The notes under the pieces are model-generated. The model saw only the letters and a program-made list of their open reading frames with translations. It was not told the origin of the DNA and did no database searches. Made by a program: the position numbers and the translations under genes. 64,000 nt of DNA from Neoarius graeffei (taxonomy: Eukaryota; Chordata; Actinopteri; Siluriformes; Ariidae). Shown here in pieces: positions 53,052-63,718 of this stretch; the first letter of the stretch is position 1, and every line of letters starts with the position of its first letter. The DNA lies in NCBI RefSeq assembly GCF_027579695.1, contig NC_083577.1:61034741-61098740 (forward strand). The letters run 5' to 3'.

Positions 53052-53245
53052 AGAATTTGATGCCTGCAACACATTCAAAAAAATGTTTGGACAGAGGCAA
53101 AATAAGACTGAAATGTTTATAGGATATCCAAGTAACACCATTTTGGATAATTCCCCAATAAGCACATTAATTGGTAACAGGTAAGCGTAACATGATTGGG
53201 TATAAAAGGAGCATGCACCAAAGATTCAGTCTTTGCAAGCAAAGA

Positions 53246-54112
53246 TGGGTCATGATTCACCCCATTGTGTCAAAATTGTTAGTCGATTCAAAAGAATTGT
53301 TTGTCAGTTCAAAAAGTACATTTCTCAGTGCAAGATTGCAGAAAATTTAGGTCTTTCAAAATCTACAGTACATAATATTGTGAAAAGTTTCAGGGAATTC
53401 GAAGACATCTCAGTTTGTAAAGGGCAACGTCAGAAACCACTGTTGAATGTGCGTGACCATCGAACCCTCAGGTAGCACTGCCTGAGAAACCGTCATGCTA
53501 ATGTGACAAATATAGCAACATGGGCTCAAGAGAACTTTGGAAAACTGTTGTCACTTCACACAGTCTGCTGCTGCATCTAGAAATGCAACCTGAAACTGTA
53601 TTATGCAAGGAGGAAGCCATTCATCAAGTTTATACAGAAACGCTGCCGATTTCCCCGGGCCCGAGCTCATCTCAGATGAACCAAAAGACAGTGGAAATGT
53701 GTGCCATGGTCAGATGAGTCCACATTTCAGCTTGGTGAACACGACCATCCGATTTGTTATCAGAGAAAGGTGCAAAAGCCAGCATCTGTGATGGTGTGGG
53801 GGTGCATAAGTTCCCATGGCATGGGTGATGTCTCTTCCTGGGAAGTCCATGCTTATTTGAGTAGGGCAATACCAGGTCTCATTCTGCATGTGCTACAACA
53901 GTGTGGCTTAATAGACACAGAGTACGTGTGCTTGACTAGCCTGCTGCCAGTCCATATCTGTCTCCTCTTGAGAATGTATGGTGCATCATGAAGATGAAAA
54001 TAAGACACTGACAACCTCAGACTGTTGAGCAGTTGAAGTCTTGTATCAAGCAAGAATGGACAAAACTTCCAATTGCAAAACTGCAAGAATTAGTATCCTC
54101 AGTTCCCATATG
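53246..54112 (+). pseudogene. Tc1/mariner-like transposase pseudogene
   Basis: It begins MGHDSPHCVKIVSRFKRIV. A helix-turn-helix follows (IAENLGLSKSTVHNIVKSF), then several stops and frameshifts. [11 protein letters not shown] at about 53698-53730 holds the first catalytic Asp, and [14 protein letters not shown] follows. The remainder decays. The same gene is represented, in worse condition, on the minus strand of 38269-39764. Confidence 0.85.
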
Positions 54113-54379
54113 ATTAAAAAGTCTTATTAAAAGGAAAGGTGATGTAACACAGTGGTAATAATGCCTCTGTCCCAACTTTTTTGAGTGTGTTGCAGGCATC
54201 AAATTCTAACTTCATTTATATTTACAAAATTCAATTAAGTTGGTCAGTAAAACTACCGAAAACCCTTTCATTGTACTTTTGTCAGTTAAATAATGGTTCG
54301 CATGAATTAACAAATCATAGATTTTTGTTGTTATTGCATTTTGGAAAATATCCCAACTTTTCTGGAAATGGGGTTTGTA

Positions 54380-55399
54380 AATACCTTACCTGTTCAAGCA
54401 AGAAAAAAGTCAAAACCCCATTATATCTGAATCCATTTTTCCTCATGTAGTATTATATTGGAGCCTCTCACTCTCTCAATTCTGATTGGCTGTGACTTTT
54501 GCCAGTCATTGCTTTCTAGCCAAATACAACCCACCACCTCTGACTGAGAATTACTATTACAGGAGTGTCAAGGTGATTCATAGCAGCTCAGAAACATCAG
54601 GGTATTCTTTTTTCTTTCAATACCCAATAATAATAGAAAAGTTTTAATAAAAAAAAACCCTATGCACTGCAGCTTTAAGATATAGTCATTTTTTGCCTAA
54701 AATAGGCCAAGTGAGCAGCCTGGAGAGCAATTGAATCGTCGGGTGTCATAAAAGAATGTAATATGACCAGCAGGCCTGCCATAATTTCAATTACATTTGC
54801 ATTACCTTCATGTAGAGGTGTTCGATATGACAAAAATACATTATCACAGACGCCATTTCTATGATACATGATATGTATCACCATATTGCTCACAAACTGC
54901 TAACAATACAACAGTGTGGCATTTAAAATGTTCAGTGTTTTATTTAATGCCTACAAAAATGTATTTATTTGTATTTTTTAAATTTACAAACAAACAAACA
55001 AACAAACAAACAAACAAACAAACAAACAAATATTTAACAATGGAAGGGAGAAAGCAGGTCTATAAAAATATTAACATTTTACAATATAAAAGACTAAAAA
55101 CAAAATTTGAACATCAGTTGCTTTCGGTCAGTTTGTAATTATTATTATTTTTAAAATAAAACAATTAAAAAGGTATAAAAAAGATATCACACTATCCACA
55201 GAAAATCCTTCTGAGACATAAGTTCTCATGATATTGATATTATATCATCATATTGCCCAGCCCTACCTCTAATTCCCATATTTTATTTCATTTCATTTAG
55301 TAAGACTCAATTCAATTCAAATTTTCAGTTCAAATGTCTTCATTTCATCGGATAAAAGTATACATCAGATGTTACAATTTAAGGTAGATTAAAAAAAGG
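54380..55399. other. stretch without a recognisable gene
   Basis: It contains (AAAC)n at about 54987-55029 and AT-rich sequence. GATATTGATATTATATCATCATATTGCCCAGCCC near 55230 resembles the end of an old dispersed element. Confidence 0.45.
54987..55029. repeat. (AAAC)n microsatellite
   Basis: About ten units. Confidence 0.95.
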
Positions 55400-56696
55400 T
55401 AATTTGTTTGAAAGTTCGTGAACCCTTTAGAATTTTCTATATTTCTGCATAAATATGACCTAAAACATCATCAGATTTTCACACAAGTCCTAAACGTAGA
55501 TAAAGAGAACCCAGTTAAGCAAATGAGACAAAAAATATTATACTTGGTCATTTATTTATTGAGGAAAATGATCCAATATTACATATCTGTGAGTGGCAAA
55601 AGTATGTGAACCTCTAGGATTAGCAGTTCATTTGAAGGTGAAATTAGAGTCAGGTGTTTTCAATCAATGGGATGACAATCAGGTGTGAGTGGGCACCCTG
55701 TTTTATTTAAAGAACAGGGATCTATCAAAGTCTGATCTTCACAACACATGTTTGTGGAAGTGTATCATGGCACGAACAAAGGAGATTTCTGAGGACCTCA
55801 GAAAAAGTGTTGTTGATGCTCATCAGGCTGGAAAAGGTTACAAAACCATCTCTAAAGAGTTTGGAATCATGTGGACAAGCCAGAAGGCTATTGGAAAAAT
55901 GTTTTGTGGACGGATGAGACCAAAATAGAACGTTTTGGTTTAAATGAGAAGCGTTATGTTTGGAGAAAGGAAAACACTGCATTCCAGCATAAGAACCTTA
56001 TCCCATCTGTGAAACATGGTGGTGGTAGTATCATGGTTGGGGCCTGTTTTGCCGCATCTGGGCCAGGACGGCTTGCCATCACTGATGGAACAATGACTTC
56101 TGAATGATACCAGCTAATTCTAAAGGAAAATATCAGGACATCTGTCCATGAACTGAATCTCAAGAGAAGGTGGGTCATGCAGCAAGACAACGACCCTAAG
56201 CACACAAGTCGTTCTACCAAAGAATGGTTAAAGAAGAATAAAGTTCATGTTTTGGAATGGCCAAGTCAAAGTCCTGACCTTAATCCAATCGAAATGTTGT
56301 GGAAGGACCTGAAGCGAGCAGTTCATGTGAGGAAACCCACCAACATCCCAGAGTTGAAGCTGTTCTGTATGGAGGAATGGGCTAAAATTCCTCCAAGCCG
56401 GTGTGCAGGACTGATCAACAGTTACCGGAAACATTTAGTTGCAGTTATTGCTGCACAAGGGGGTCACACCAGATACTGAAAGCAAAGGTTCATATACTTT
56501 TGCCACTCACAGATATGTAATATTGGATCATTTCCCTCAATAAATAAATGACCAAGTATAATATTTTTGCCTCATTTTTAAACTGGGTTCTCTTTATCTA
56601 CTTTTAGGACTTGTGTGAAAACCTGATGATGTTTTAGGTCATATTTATGCAGAAATATAGAAAATTCTAAAGGCTTCACAAACTTTCAAGCACCAC

Positions 56697-56697
<1 letters not shown>
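55400..56697 (+). mobile_element. Tc1-like element, third family, copy 2
   Basis: The right end CAAGCACCACTG matches copy 1. The left terminus is degraded (TTGTTTGAAAGTTCGTGAACCC). Very similar to 40982-42400, with a different internal deletion. It ends next to a long (TA)n. Confidence 0.88.
55767..56479 (+). pseudogene. Tc1-like transposase pseudogene, copy 2
   Basis: MARTKEISEDLRKSVVDAH opens the frame. A deletion after SKEFG joins it, frame-shifted, to sequence encoding VLWTDETKIERFG, which keeps the first catalytic Asp that copy 1 lost. A stop occurs near 56105. The last block has QQDNDPKHTSRSTKEW and SPDLNPIEMLWKDL with the catalytic Glu intact, and ends GGHTRY. It lacks most of the DNA-binding domain and is inactive. 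Confidence 0.9.

Positions 56698-56787
<90 letters not shown>
56698..56787. repeat. (TA)n microsatellite
   Basis: About 40 TA units after the Tc1 end, likely an expanded TA target. Confidence 0.97.
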
Positions 56788-56789
<2 letters not shown>

Positions 56790-57480
56790 CAGTTTTAATG
56801 TATTTGAGAACAAAGACAAAGCATTCACTGTCAGTTATCCAAGGGTGGTACTGTAGCTACTCAACCGTTATCTGTATCTGAGATCATTCACATTATAAAT
56901 TGCAAGACAGTAAATGGTGCTATGCATCCAATTACTAATTGCAAGGATGTTGGTGAGGGGGTTGATTTAAAGCAAAATTGTTCTAATATGGCTGAAAGCT
57001 GCATAGACAGAAGGCAAAAAAAAGGGTAAACCAGTTGACTTTTCCCAAAGAGTTCAGAGTCTGTTAATGTTATATTCATGTTACACGGCTGGAAGCTGTT
57101 CTGTGCTCAGGTTTACAATGTGGTGTTCATGGTGACCTGACGCACTGTGCCAGATGTGTTTGCATAGTAAATGGGACTTTAGTTCCACTTTAACAAACAC
57201 ACTTGCGTACACAGATGAAAGGATGACAGTTTGCTCAGGTGTAATTCACCTGTGAGCTGCTCATTCAAGGCACAAGGTTTATTCATTGTCAAGACTGCTG
57301 ACATTTGCTTATTGTTTTTTTTCTAAGCTGTTGAAATTGTAATATACTGTTTGTTTAGTTGTAATGCTAAGAGAAAGAGCATAATACTTTAGAGTACTGA
57401 TCACCTAAATTGTGCTCTGGGCCAAGACCACGCTTGCTATATAGGTGAACTGGGCACCACTTAACAGTAGCACTTTTCTG
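56788..57480. other. stretch without a recognisable gene
   Basis: No conserved ORF or repeat landmark identified. Confidence 0.45.
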
Positions 57481-57506
57481 ATTGCTGCCTTTGTTTCCCC
57501 ACTTCT

Positions 57507-58443
57507 ATGGAATCAATTTTGTGCCAAAATGTTCATACAATACTTTTGAAATATCAAACAAAAACGACAAATCAAAATACAAAAAAAGAAAAAAAAAGTC
57601 AATTTTTTTAGACTGGCAAACAAATTATTCGTGTAATCGTGCAAAATATCAGTCTATCACTCTTCAGAACCCTTTTATTTTTGTTCCGCGTCTTTCTCAG
57701 TTTTGTTTGACGTAATTTATTTTGGTTGCGATTCCAGCTTTCTCGTTTGCGCTCCCTGACTTTTTGCTTGCAGTTTTGGCACAAACTTCACGTGTGGGTG
57801 GGCTGTCCAGGAATGCATTCCCATTGGGTAACTTGTGTTTGACTGACAGCTACGCTCAGCCATTCCCTACTCGGATTCTGGCGGACTGTTTGACGAGTGA
57901 CCGATCCATTGATGGTAAACAAGGATTGAGTGGACTTCAGTGGCGACTATGATATTGAATTTACACTTTGTTGAATTAATTCAATATCATAGTTGCCACT
58001 GAAGTCCACTCGATCCTTGTTTACCGTCAATGGATCGGTCACTTGCCAAACAGTCCACCAGAATCCGATGGCCGCAACAGCCTCCGGGGAATGGCTGAGC
58101 GTAGCTGTCAGTCAAACACAAGTTAGCCAATGGGAATGCATTCCTGGACAGCCCACCCACACGTGAAGTTTGTGCCAAAACTGCAAGCAAAAAGTCAGGG
58201 AGCGCAAACGAGAAAGCTGGAATCGCAACCAAAGTAAATTACATCAAACAAAACCGAGAAAGACGCGGAACAAAAATAAAAGGTTTCTGAAGAGTAATGG
58301 ACTGATATTTTGCACGATTATACGAATAATTTGTTTGCCAGTCTAAAAAAATTGACCTTTTTTCTTTTTTTGTATTTTGATTTGTCGTTTTTGTTTGATA
58401 TTTCAAAAGTATTGTATGAACATTTTGGCACAAAATTGATTCC
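57507..58443. repeat. foldback palindrome, about 470-bp arms
   Basis: The left arm (57507 to about 57960) and right arm (about 57975-58443) are inverted near-copies meeting at GATATTGAATT...AATTCAATATC with a spacer of about 14 bases. Both arms carry the same frame, VAIPAFSFALPDFLLAVLAQ, in mirror orientation, which has no known domain. The right arm has a short extra stretch (GGCCGCAACAGCCTCCGGGG near 58069). It could be a foldback transposon or an inverted duplication. No clean TSD was found. Confidence 0.8.
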
Positions 58444-58785
58444 ATACACTTCCAGACTGCTTTGTTTACAACGTGCAACCCTTCACCCATGTAGACTAGA
58501 GTACTGTTTGTCAGCCCTTGCTAGCAGTTGATTTGGTCCAAGCACAGATTGATAAGTTTGGGATAAAATCTTTAAGAGTTATTCCACAAAATTGAGTCGT
58601 ACATGAGCTGATAGCCGATGAGGCGCGTAGCACTGAGTCGGCTATAAGCCACGTACAATGAGATTGAGTGGAATAACTGTTTTATTCTATCCACATTCAC
58701 TGAATTTTGAGAAACAGAGCATTTTTATTTTTTGCAAATTTGATACATAAAAACTTTATACAAAATGTCCGACACAATCATTTCC

Positions 58786-59149
58786 GGGGCGGCACGGTGG
58801 TGTAGTGGTTAGCGCTGTCGCCTCACAGCAAGAAGGTCCGGGTTCGAGCCCCGTGGCCGGCGAGGGCCTTTCTATGTGAAGTTTGCATGTTGTCCGCGTG
58901 GGTTTCCTCCGGGTGCTCCGGTTTCCCCCACAGTCCAAAGACATGCAGGTTAGGTTAACTGGTGACTCTAAATTGACCGTAGGTGTGAATGTGAGTGTGA
59001 ATGGTTGTTTGTCTATGTGTCAGCCCTGTGATGACCTGGCGACTTGTCCAGGGTGTACCCCGCCTTTCGCCTGTAGTCAGCTGGGATAGGCTCTGGCTTG
59101 CCTGTGACCCTGTAGAACAGGATAAAGTGGCTAGAGATAATGAGATGAG
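58786..59149 (+). mobile_element. SINE copy with 12-bp TSD
   Basis: TSD ACAATCATTTCC at 58774-58785 and 59150-59161. Confidence 0.95.
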
Positions 59150-59381
59150 ACAATCATTTCCGCTTAGAATATAAACAAACTGGCAAAATGACAGTAGCAC
59201 TTTGTGAAAAGTGCTATAAAAAAAGATACGTTCTTACCCTCAAGTACTTTCCTCCCATATTTTGTTGCTTTTTTAAAAAATATTTTTGGGGGTGTTGTTT
59301 TCGAGTAGAGTTTTTATTTCTTCCTCGGCTGGTTCAGTAACACACTCCACCATTTTGTTTTTCTCTACTCACAGTATTGTA

Positions 59382-59987
59382 CAGGGTTAGTCAAAATTAT
59401 CTTAACACTAATGGATTATTTTTCTCCTGAATGTGTGGTGCACCGTGACCGCTGCTGGCGTAATTGGGCCCTACTTTTTTGACACCCCAACAGTGATGTC
59501 AGATGTCTGCTTACAGATGGTGCAACAGTACGCCACTGATGAACTTCCACTACAGATCTGATTGGCGGGGTATTTCCAACAGGGTGGCACACTGCTGCAT
59601 TTTGGCCGTACTGTTCGTGCTTATCTCGACCACACGTTTCCATTTCGATGGGTAGGTCGCGGTGGACCATTACCGTGGCCTCCACACTTCCCTGATTTGA
59701 CGCCCTGTGATTTCTGGTTATGGGGTATGGTGAAGGAGTGCGTGTATAGCAGGAAAGTTCGTGATATCAATGACCTCAAGTACAGAATAAGGACTGTGGT
59801 ATCATCTATTCCCTGCGAAATGTGTGTCCAGGCTTTAAATGGTACTATTGCTTGCTGGTTTTTGTGTATTGAACATGATGGCAAACAGGTTGAGACCGTC
59901 CTGTAAATCATCTTTCACATATGATGTATGTTTTGTGAATAAATGGTTTCTACCATTTAAGTGTTAACATAATTTTGACTAACGCTG
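59382..59987 (+). mobile_element. mariner-like element, deleted
   Basis: Ends CAGGGTTAGTCAAAATTAT and, reversed, CAGCGTTAGTCAAAATTAT. It encloses a transposase C-terminal fragment. TA precedes the left end; the right TSD base is unclear. Confidence 0.75.
59562..59906 (+). pseudogene. mariner-like transposase C-terminal fragment
   Basis: The frame reads YFQQGGTLLHFGRTVRAYLD, FPFRWVGRGGPLPWPPHFPD and LTPCDFWLWGMVKECVY. This is the second half of the DDE domain of a mariner-related family, where the usual DGAPPH is here GGTLLH, so the second catalytic Asp appears replaced by Gly, and PxDFWLWG holds the third acidic residue. The first half of the transposase is missing. Inactive. Confidence 0.75.
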
Positions 59988-60081
59988 CACCGTATATGAG
60001 CTGATATATGAGCCTAGTAGTAGAGTAGCCAATCAGAGTGTGCGATTGCTCATATCCAGTGAATGTGGATAGAATAATACC

Positions 60082-60752
60082 TGATATTCCAACAAACTGC
60101 AGGTAGAACAGCCCTGTAGTACTGCCTCTGTAGTATTTTTCTGGTGAAAGCCAGGCGGCAGATTTATATCGGCACATTAGTTTTAAAGATCTATGGTAAT
60201 TACATTACACTTTGTTTGTGTGTGCATGTGTTCTTTTGTCATCTGTTCATTCTGCATGCAGGATGCATTGCAGCCAAGCACCATCGGTCAGTGGAGCCAG
60301 CAAACCTGTCTTTAACTTAATAGTGAACTGTGAGTTAAAAGAGGTTATATTATAGTGGCCAGTGTCTTTTATAGTAGTTACTGAATGACATGTTTTCAGG
60401 TGAATAACGGAAGAATAAGCTGAGGTTTTAAGGTGTAAAAGGTTGATACGGATTTAAAAGTGGGAAAAATGTATCCCTGAATATATTTTATTTTCTTTTG
60501 GTTTCCGTGTTTAGCTACATGTGTATTTTGTGTGTGTTCTAGGATCTTGGAAAGTTATAATTGGATGACTGGACATTACTGACCACGGTTTTACTCTATT
60601 TCAGAGCTTGTCTCTATTCAGGTCCAGACTCACAGGCAACTATCCAACATAATTAGTTCATTGAGCTCAACGTCTCACACACACACACACACACACACAC
60701 ACTTTTCTCTGATTTAGCTATAAAAGAGAGCTCTGTCTCATGATCCATATCT
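60082..60752. other. stretch without a recognisable gene; (CA)n at 60677-60702
   Basis: Apart from the dinucleotide tract nothing is supported. Confidence 0.45.
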
Positions 60753-60754
60753 TC

Positions 60755-61113
60755 TCATCTCATCTCATTATCTCTAGCCGCTTTATCCTGTTCTACAGGG
60801 TCGCAGGCAAGCTGGAGCCTATCCCAGCTGACTACGGGCGAAAGGCGGGGTACACCCTGGACAAGTCGCCAGGTCATCACAGGGCTGACACATAGACACA
60901 CAACCATTCACACCTACGGTCAATTTAGAGTCACCAGTTAACCTAACCTGCATGTCTTTGGACTGTGGGGGAAACCGGTGCACCCGGAGGAAACCCACGC
61001 GGACACGGGGAGAACATGCAAACTCCACACAGAAAGGCCCTCGCCGGCCACGGGGCTCGAACCCGGACCTTCTTGCTGTGAGGCGACAGCGCTAACCACT
61101 ACACCACCGTGCC
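60755..61113 (-). mobile_element. full-length SINE copy
   Basis: Reverse copy from the CTCATCTCATCTCATTATC tail to the CCACTACACCACCGTGCC head. Confidence 0.92.
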
Positions 61114-61591
61114 ACCACCTGCTATAATATAAACCCATATTGTTGTGTCAAAAAATTTAACTATTTTGTTTTGAAGATATCTGAATCAGTTCCCATAGGT
61201 TAAATGAACAGCCAGAGGTCAATCAAATATTTATAATCTCGTCTCCCACCTCCAGTGCCATAAGCATAAAGAACAGAATCAGACATGTATTTTTGAGGTT
61301 TATTTTGGAAAACAAACTCTTTTTGATGGCTCTTCTCATAACTATTTATAAAAGCTGAGATATTGCAGACTAACTGTATGTTCACACCAGATGCGGCCAG
61401 AGCATCAAAATTCGCTCTGGCTGCCCTGTCAATGACGTTGGTAAGTTTGTGGACGCTCTGTGATGTAGATGGAATAGTTGGCTACATGGTTGTTCAGAAT
61501 GCTTCATCTTGCAAAGTTTATTTACAAGGCTCACAGAGCAAAGACAAACATCTCAATATGTATGTTATATCTTAATAAAATAATAAAAAAT
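61114..61591. other. stretch without a recognisable gene
   Basis: AT-rich, no supported feature. Confidence 0.45.
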
Positions 61592-61603
61592 ACAGCTATT
61601 TAA

Positions 61604-61923
61604 GGTAGCACGGTGGTGTAGTGGTTAGCGCTGTCGCCTCACAGCAAGAAGGTCCGGGTTCGAGCCCCGTGGCTGGCGAGGGCCTTTCTGTGCGGGGTTT
61701 GCATGTTGTCTGCGTGGGTTTCCTCCGGGTGCTCCGTTTTCCCCCACAGTCCAAAGACATGCAGGTTAATTCTAAAGTGAGTGTGAATGGTTGTCTATGT
61801 GTCAGCCCTGTGATGACCTGGCGATTTGTCCAGGGTGTACCCTGTCTTTTGCCCGTAGTCAGCTGGGATAGGCTCCAGCTTGCCTGCGACCCTGTAGAAC
61901 AGGATAAAGCGGCGAGAGATGAG
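61604..61923 (+). mobile_element. SINE copy with internal deletion
   Basis: 12-bp TSD ACAGCTATTTAA/ACAACTATTTAA (61592-61603, 61924-61935). The body lacks part of the GTTAACTGGTGACTC region. Confidence 0.93.
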
Positions 61924-61935
61924 ACAACTATTTAA

Positions 61936-62570
61936 AAAAAATTAAAAATTGGTTAACAATGCCATTTGGGAGACCGGGTTGATTTTTTTTGTTTTAATTT
62001 GTTTTTGCATTGTTGCCCAAAAACAAACAAACAAAAAAATTAAAATAAAATAAAGTAAAATAAAAGAGTCAGTAAAAGTAATTCCCTTCTGTTTTCACAA
62101 ATATATTGTGCACTTCACCAACTCACTTGAAACACCCACAGTTTGTGATATGTTTCAGGGGTGGGAATTTTTTTTTTTAGTTAATGTTTCTATATGCAAG
62201 CAAGGACACATCATAAATAAGGGGGAAACCTGCCACCACAAGTATTAATTTCTCTTCCATTCTACTTGAGAACGATTTGCATGGAACCAAAATTCACATG
62301 GTTGTGTTTTCTAGTATTCTCTAGAGCAGACCACCTCGAAATTCCGATTACTGCCACACTGTCTTAGCTCATTACTATGAAGTTTCCTGGACTTCAACTT
62401 TATTCTGACGCCCTACCACTCAAGATTCACCACCAGCGGTCATGCTGCTGCTCACTGCCAGGAGACACTGGCTCACAGAGAAAATAAAAGATTTCCAGTC
62501 ACTTTGATGCTGTCACTGCTTTTGGTCTGAACACACTACTGTATAATGCTCAGAGCAGGAAACTGTTGAA
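61936..62570. other. stretch without a recognisable gene
   Basis: AT-rich with A and T runs. No supported feature. Confidence 0.45.
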
Positions 62571-62730
62571 GAAGAAGAAGGATTTATTTGTCACAATGTT
62601 CACTCAAGCACAGCGAAATTCCTCCTCTGTATTAAACCCATCTGGAACAGTGAACACACACATGCACACACAAGTGAGCAATGAGCACACACACATACCC
62701 AGAGCAGTGGGCAGCTATACTGTGCTAATC
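62571..62730 (-). mobile_element. SINE tail module (TTCTTC type), reversed
   Basis: GAAGAAGAAGAAGGATTTATTTGTC, then CAGCGAAATTCCTCC and ACACATACCCAGAGCAGTGG, the reverse of the tail of the chimeric SINE at 35333-35703. Confidence 0.75.
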
Positions 62731-62777
62731 TTATGTTGATTCATGTGTTTTCTTGAATCGTGATTATGGAGACAGAC

Positions 62778-63255
62778 GGTACAGTTTCTGGGAGTGGCCA
62801 TCACGGAGGACCTCTCCTGGACTGATAGCACCTCAGTGGTAGTAGGCAAAGCACAACAACGACTCTACTTTCTGAGGAGATTAAGGAGAGTCAACCTCCT
62901 CCAGAAGCTGCTGGTCAATTTCTATAGGTGCACCATAGAAAGCATATTAACAAACTGTATGACCGCCTGGTACAGCAGCTGCACCAAAGCTGCCAGAAAA
63001 GCCCTACAGCGTGTTGTGTAAATGGCACAGGACATCGTTGGCACTGAGTTGCCATCTCTGGATCTGCTACACAACACTCGCTGTGTCAGAAGGGCCAAAA
63101 ATATTATATTACCCCGCACATCACTTGTTTAAGCTCCTCCCATTAGGCAGGCGCTTCAGATCTATACGCACATGTACCAACAGACTTAAAAACAGTTTCC
63201 TTCCAACTGCAATAAACTTACTGAACTGCGACATCTCCACAGTCTGAGATATGAC
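62778..63255 (+). pseudogene. LINE reverse transcriptase C-terminal relic
   Basis: The frame reads VTFLGVAITEDLSWT-like at its start (FLGVAITEDLSWTDST), then AQQRLYFLRRLRRVNLL, FYRCTIESILTNCMTAWYSS and ALQRVVKMAQDIVG. It continues across a stop and frame changes to HLFKLLPLGRRFRSIRT and RLKNSFLPTAINLLN. This is the familiar C-terminal end of a fish non-LTR RT. No catalytic box remains. Confidence 0.8.
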
Positions 63256-63483
63256 ATGATATTCAAGCCACAACCTGCACATATTGCTTGATTTCCATAT
63301 CGTTTCTGTTAAGTGTATTTATGTTCATTTCATATACAGTGGCATGCAAAAGTTTGGGCACCCTTGCTGAAAATGTCTGTTACTGTGAATAGTTAAGTGA
63401 GCGGAAGATAAACTGAACACCAAAAGGCATAAAGGTAAAGATGACACATTTCTTTAATATTTTCCGCAAGATTACATTTTTAT

Positions 63484-63629
63484 GGGGGTGTCATGGCTCA
63501 GATGGCTAAGGCACCATGCCATAAATCCGGGGACCCGGGTTCGATACCGACCCAAAGTCATTTCCTGATCCCTCCCCGTCTCTCTCTCCTGCTCATTTCC
63601 TGTCTCTCTACACTGTCCTATCTAAAAAA
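63484..63629 (+). mobile_element. third tRNA-derived SINE family (146 bp)
   Basis: GTGTCATGGCTCAGATGGCTAAGG (box A) and CGGGTTCGATACC (box B), followed by a pyrimidine-rich body (CTCCTGCTCATTTCCTGTCT) and a short A tail. A perfect 16-bp TSD, AAGATTACATTTTTAT, lies at 63468-63483 and 63630-63645. Confidence 0.92.
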
Positions 63630-63718
63630 AAGATTACATTTTTATTTCCATCATTTACAGGCATAAAATACCAAAAAATGAAAAGGACCTGAAGCAAAAG
63701 TTTGGGCACCTGACATAG

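Larger units (their letters stand above)
52487..54377 (+). mobile_element. Tc1/mariner-like element with nested SINE
   Basis: Flanked by TA (52485-52486, 54378-54379). Inverted ends CAAACCCCATTTCCAGAAAA match perfectly, and the inverted region continues for about 70 bp. A plus-strand dead transposase lies at 53246-54112 and a SINE at 52672-53051. It is related to the element at 38269-39764. Confidence 0.9.
58587..60081. mobile_element. TIR-like dispersed element with internal stem-loop, interrupted
   Basis: A long imperfect stem runs from AGTTATTCCAC (58587) to GTGGAATAACT (58677). TTATTCTATCCACATTCACTG (58682-58702) is repeated inverted at about 60058-60080. A SINE (58786-59149) and a mariner-like relic (59382-59987) lie between. 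Family not recognised. Confidence 0.5.
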
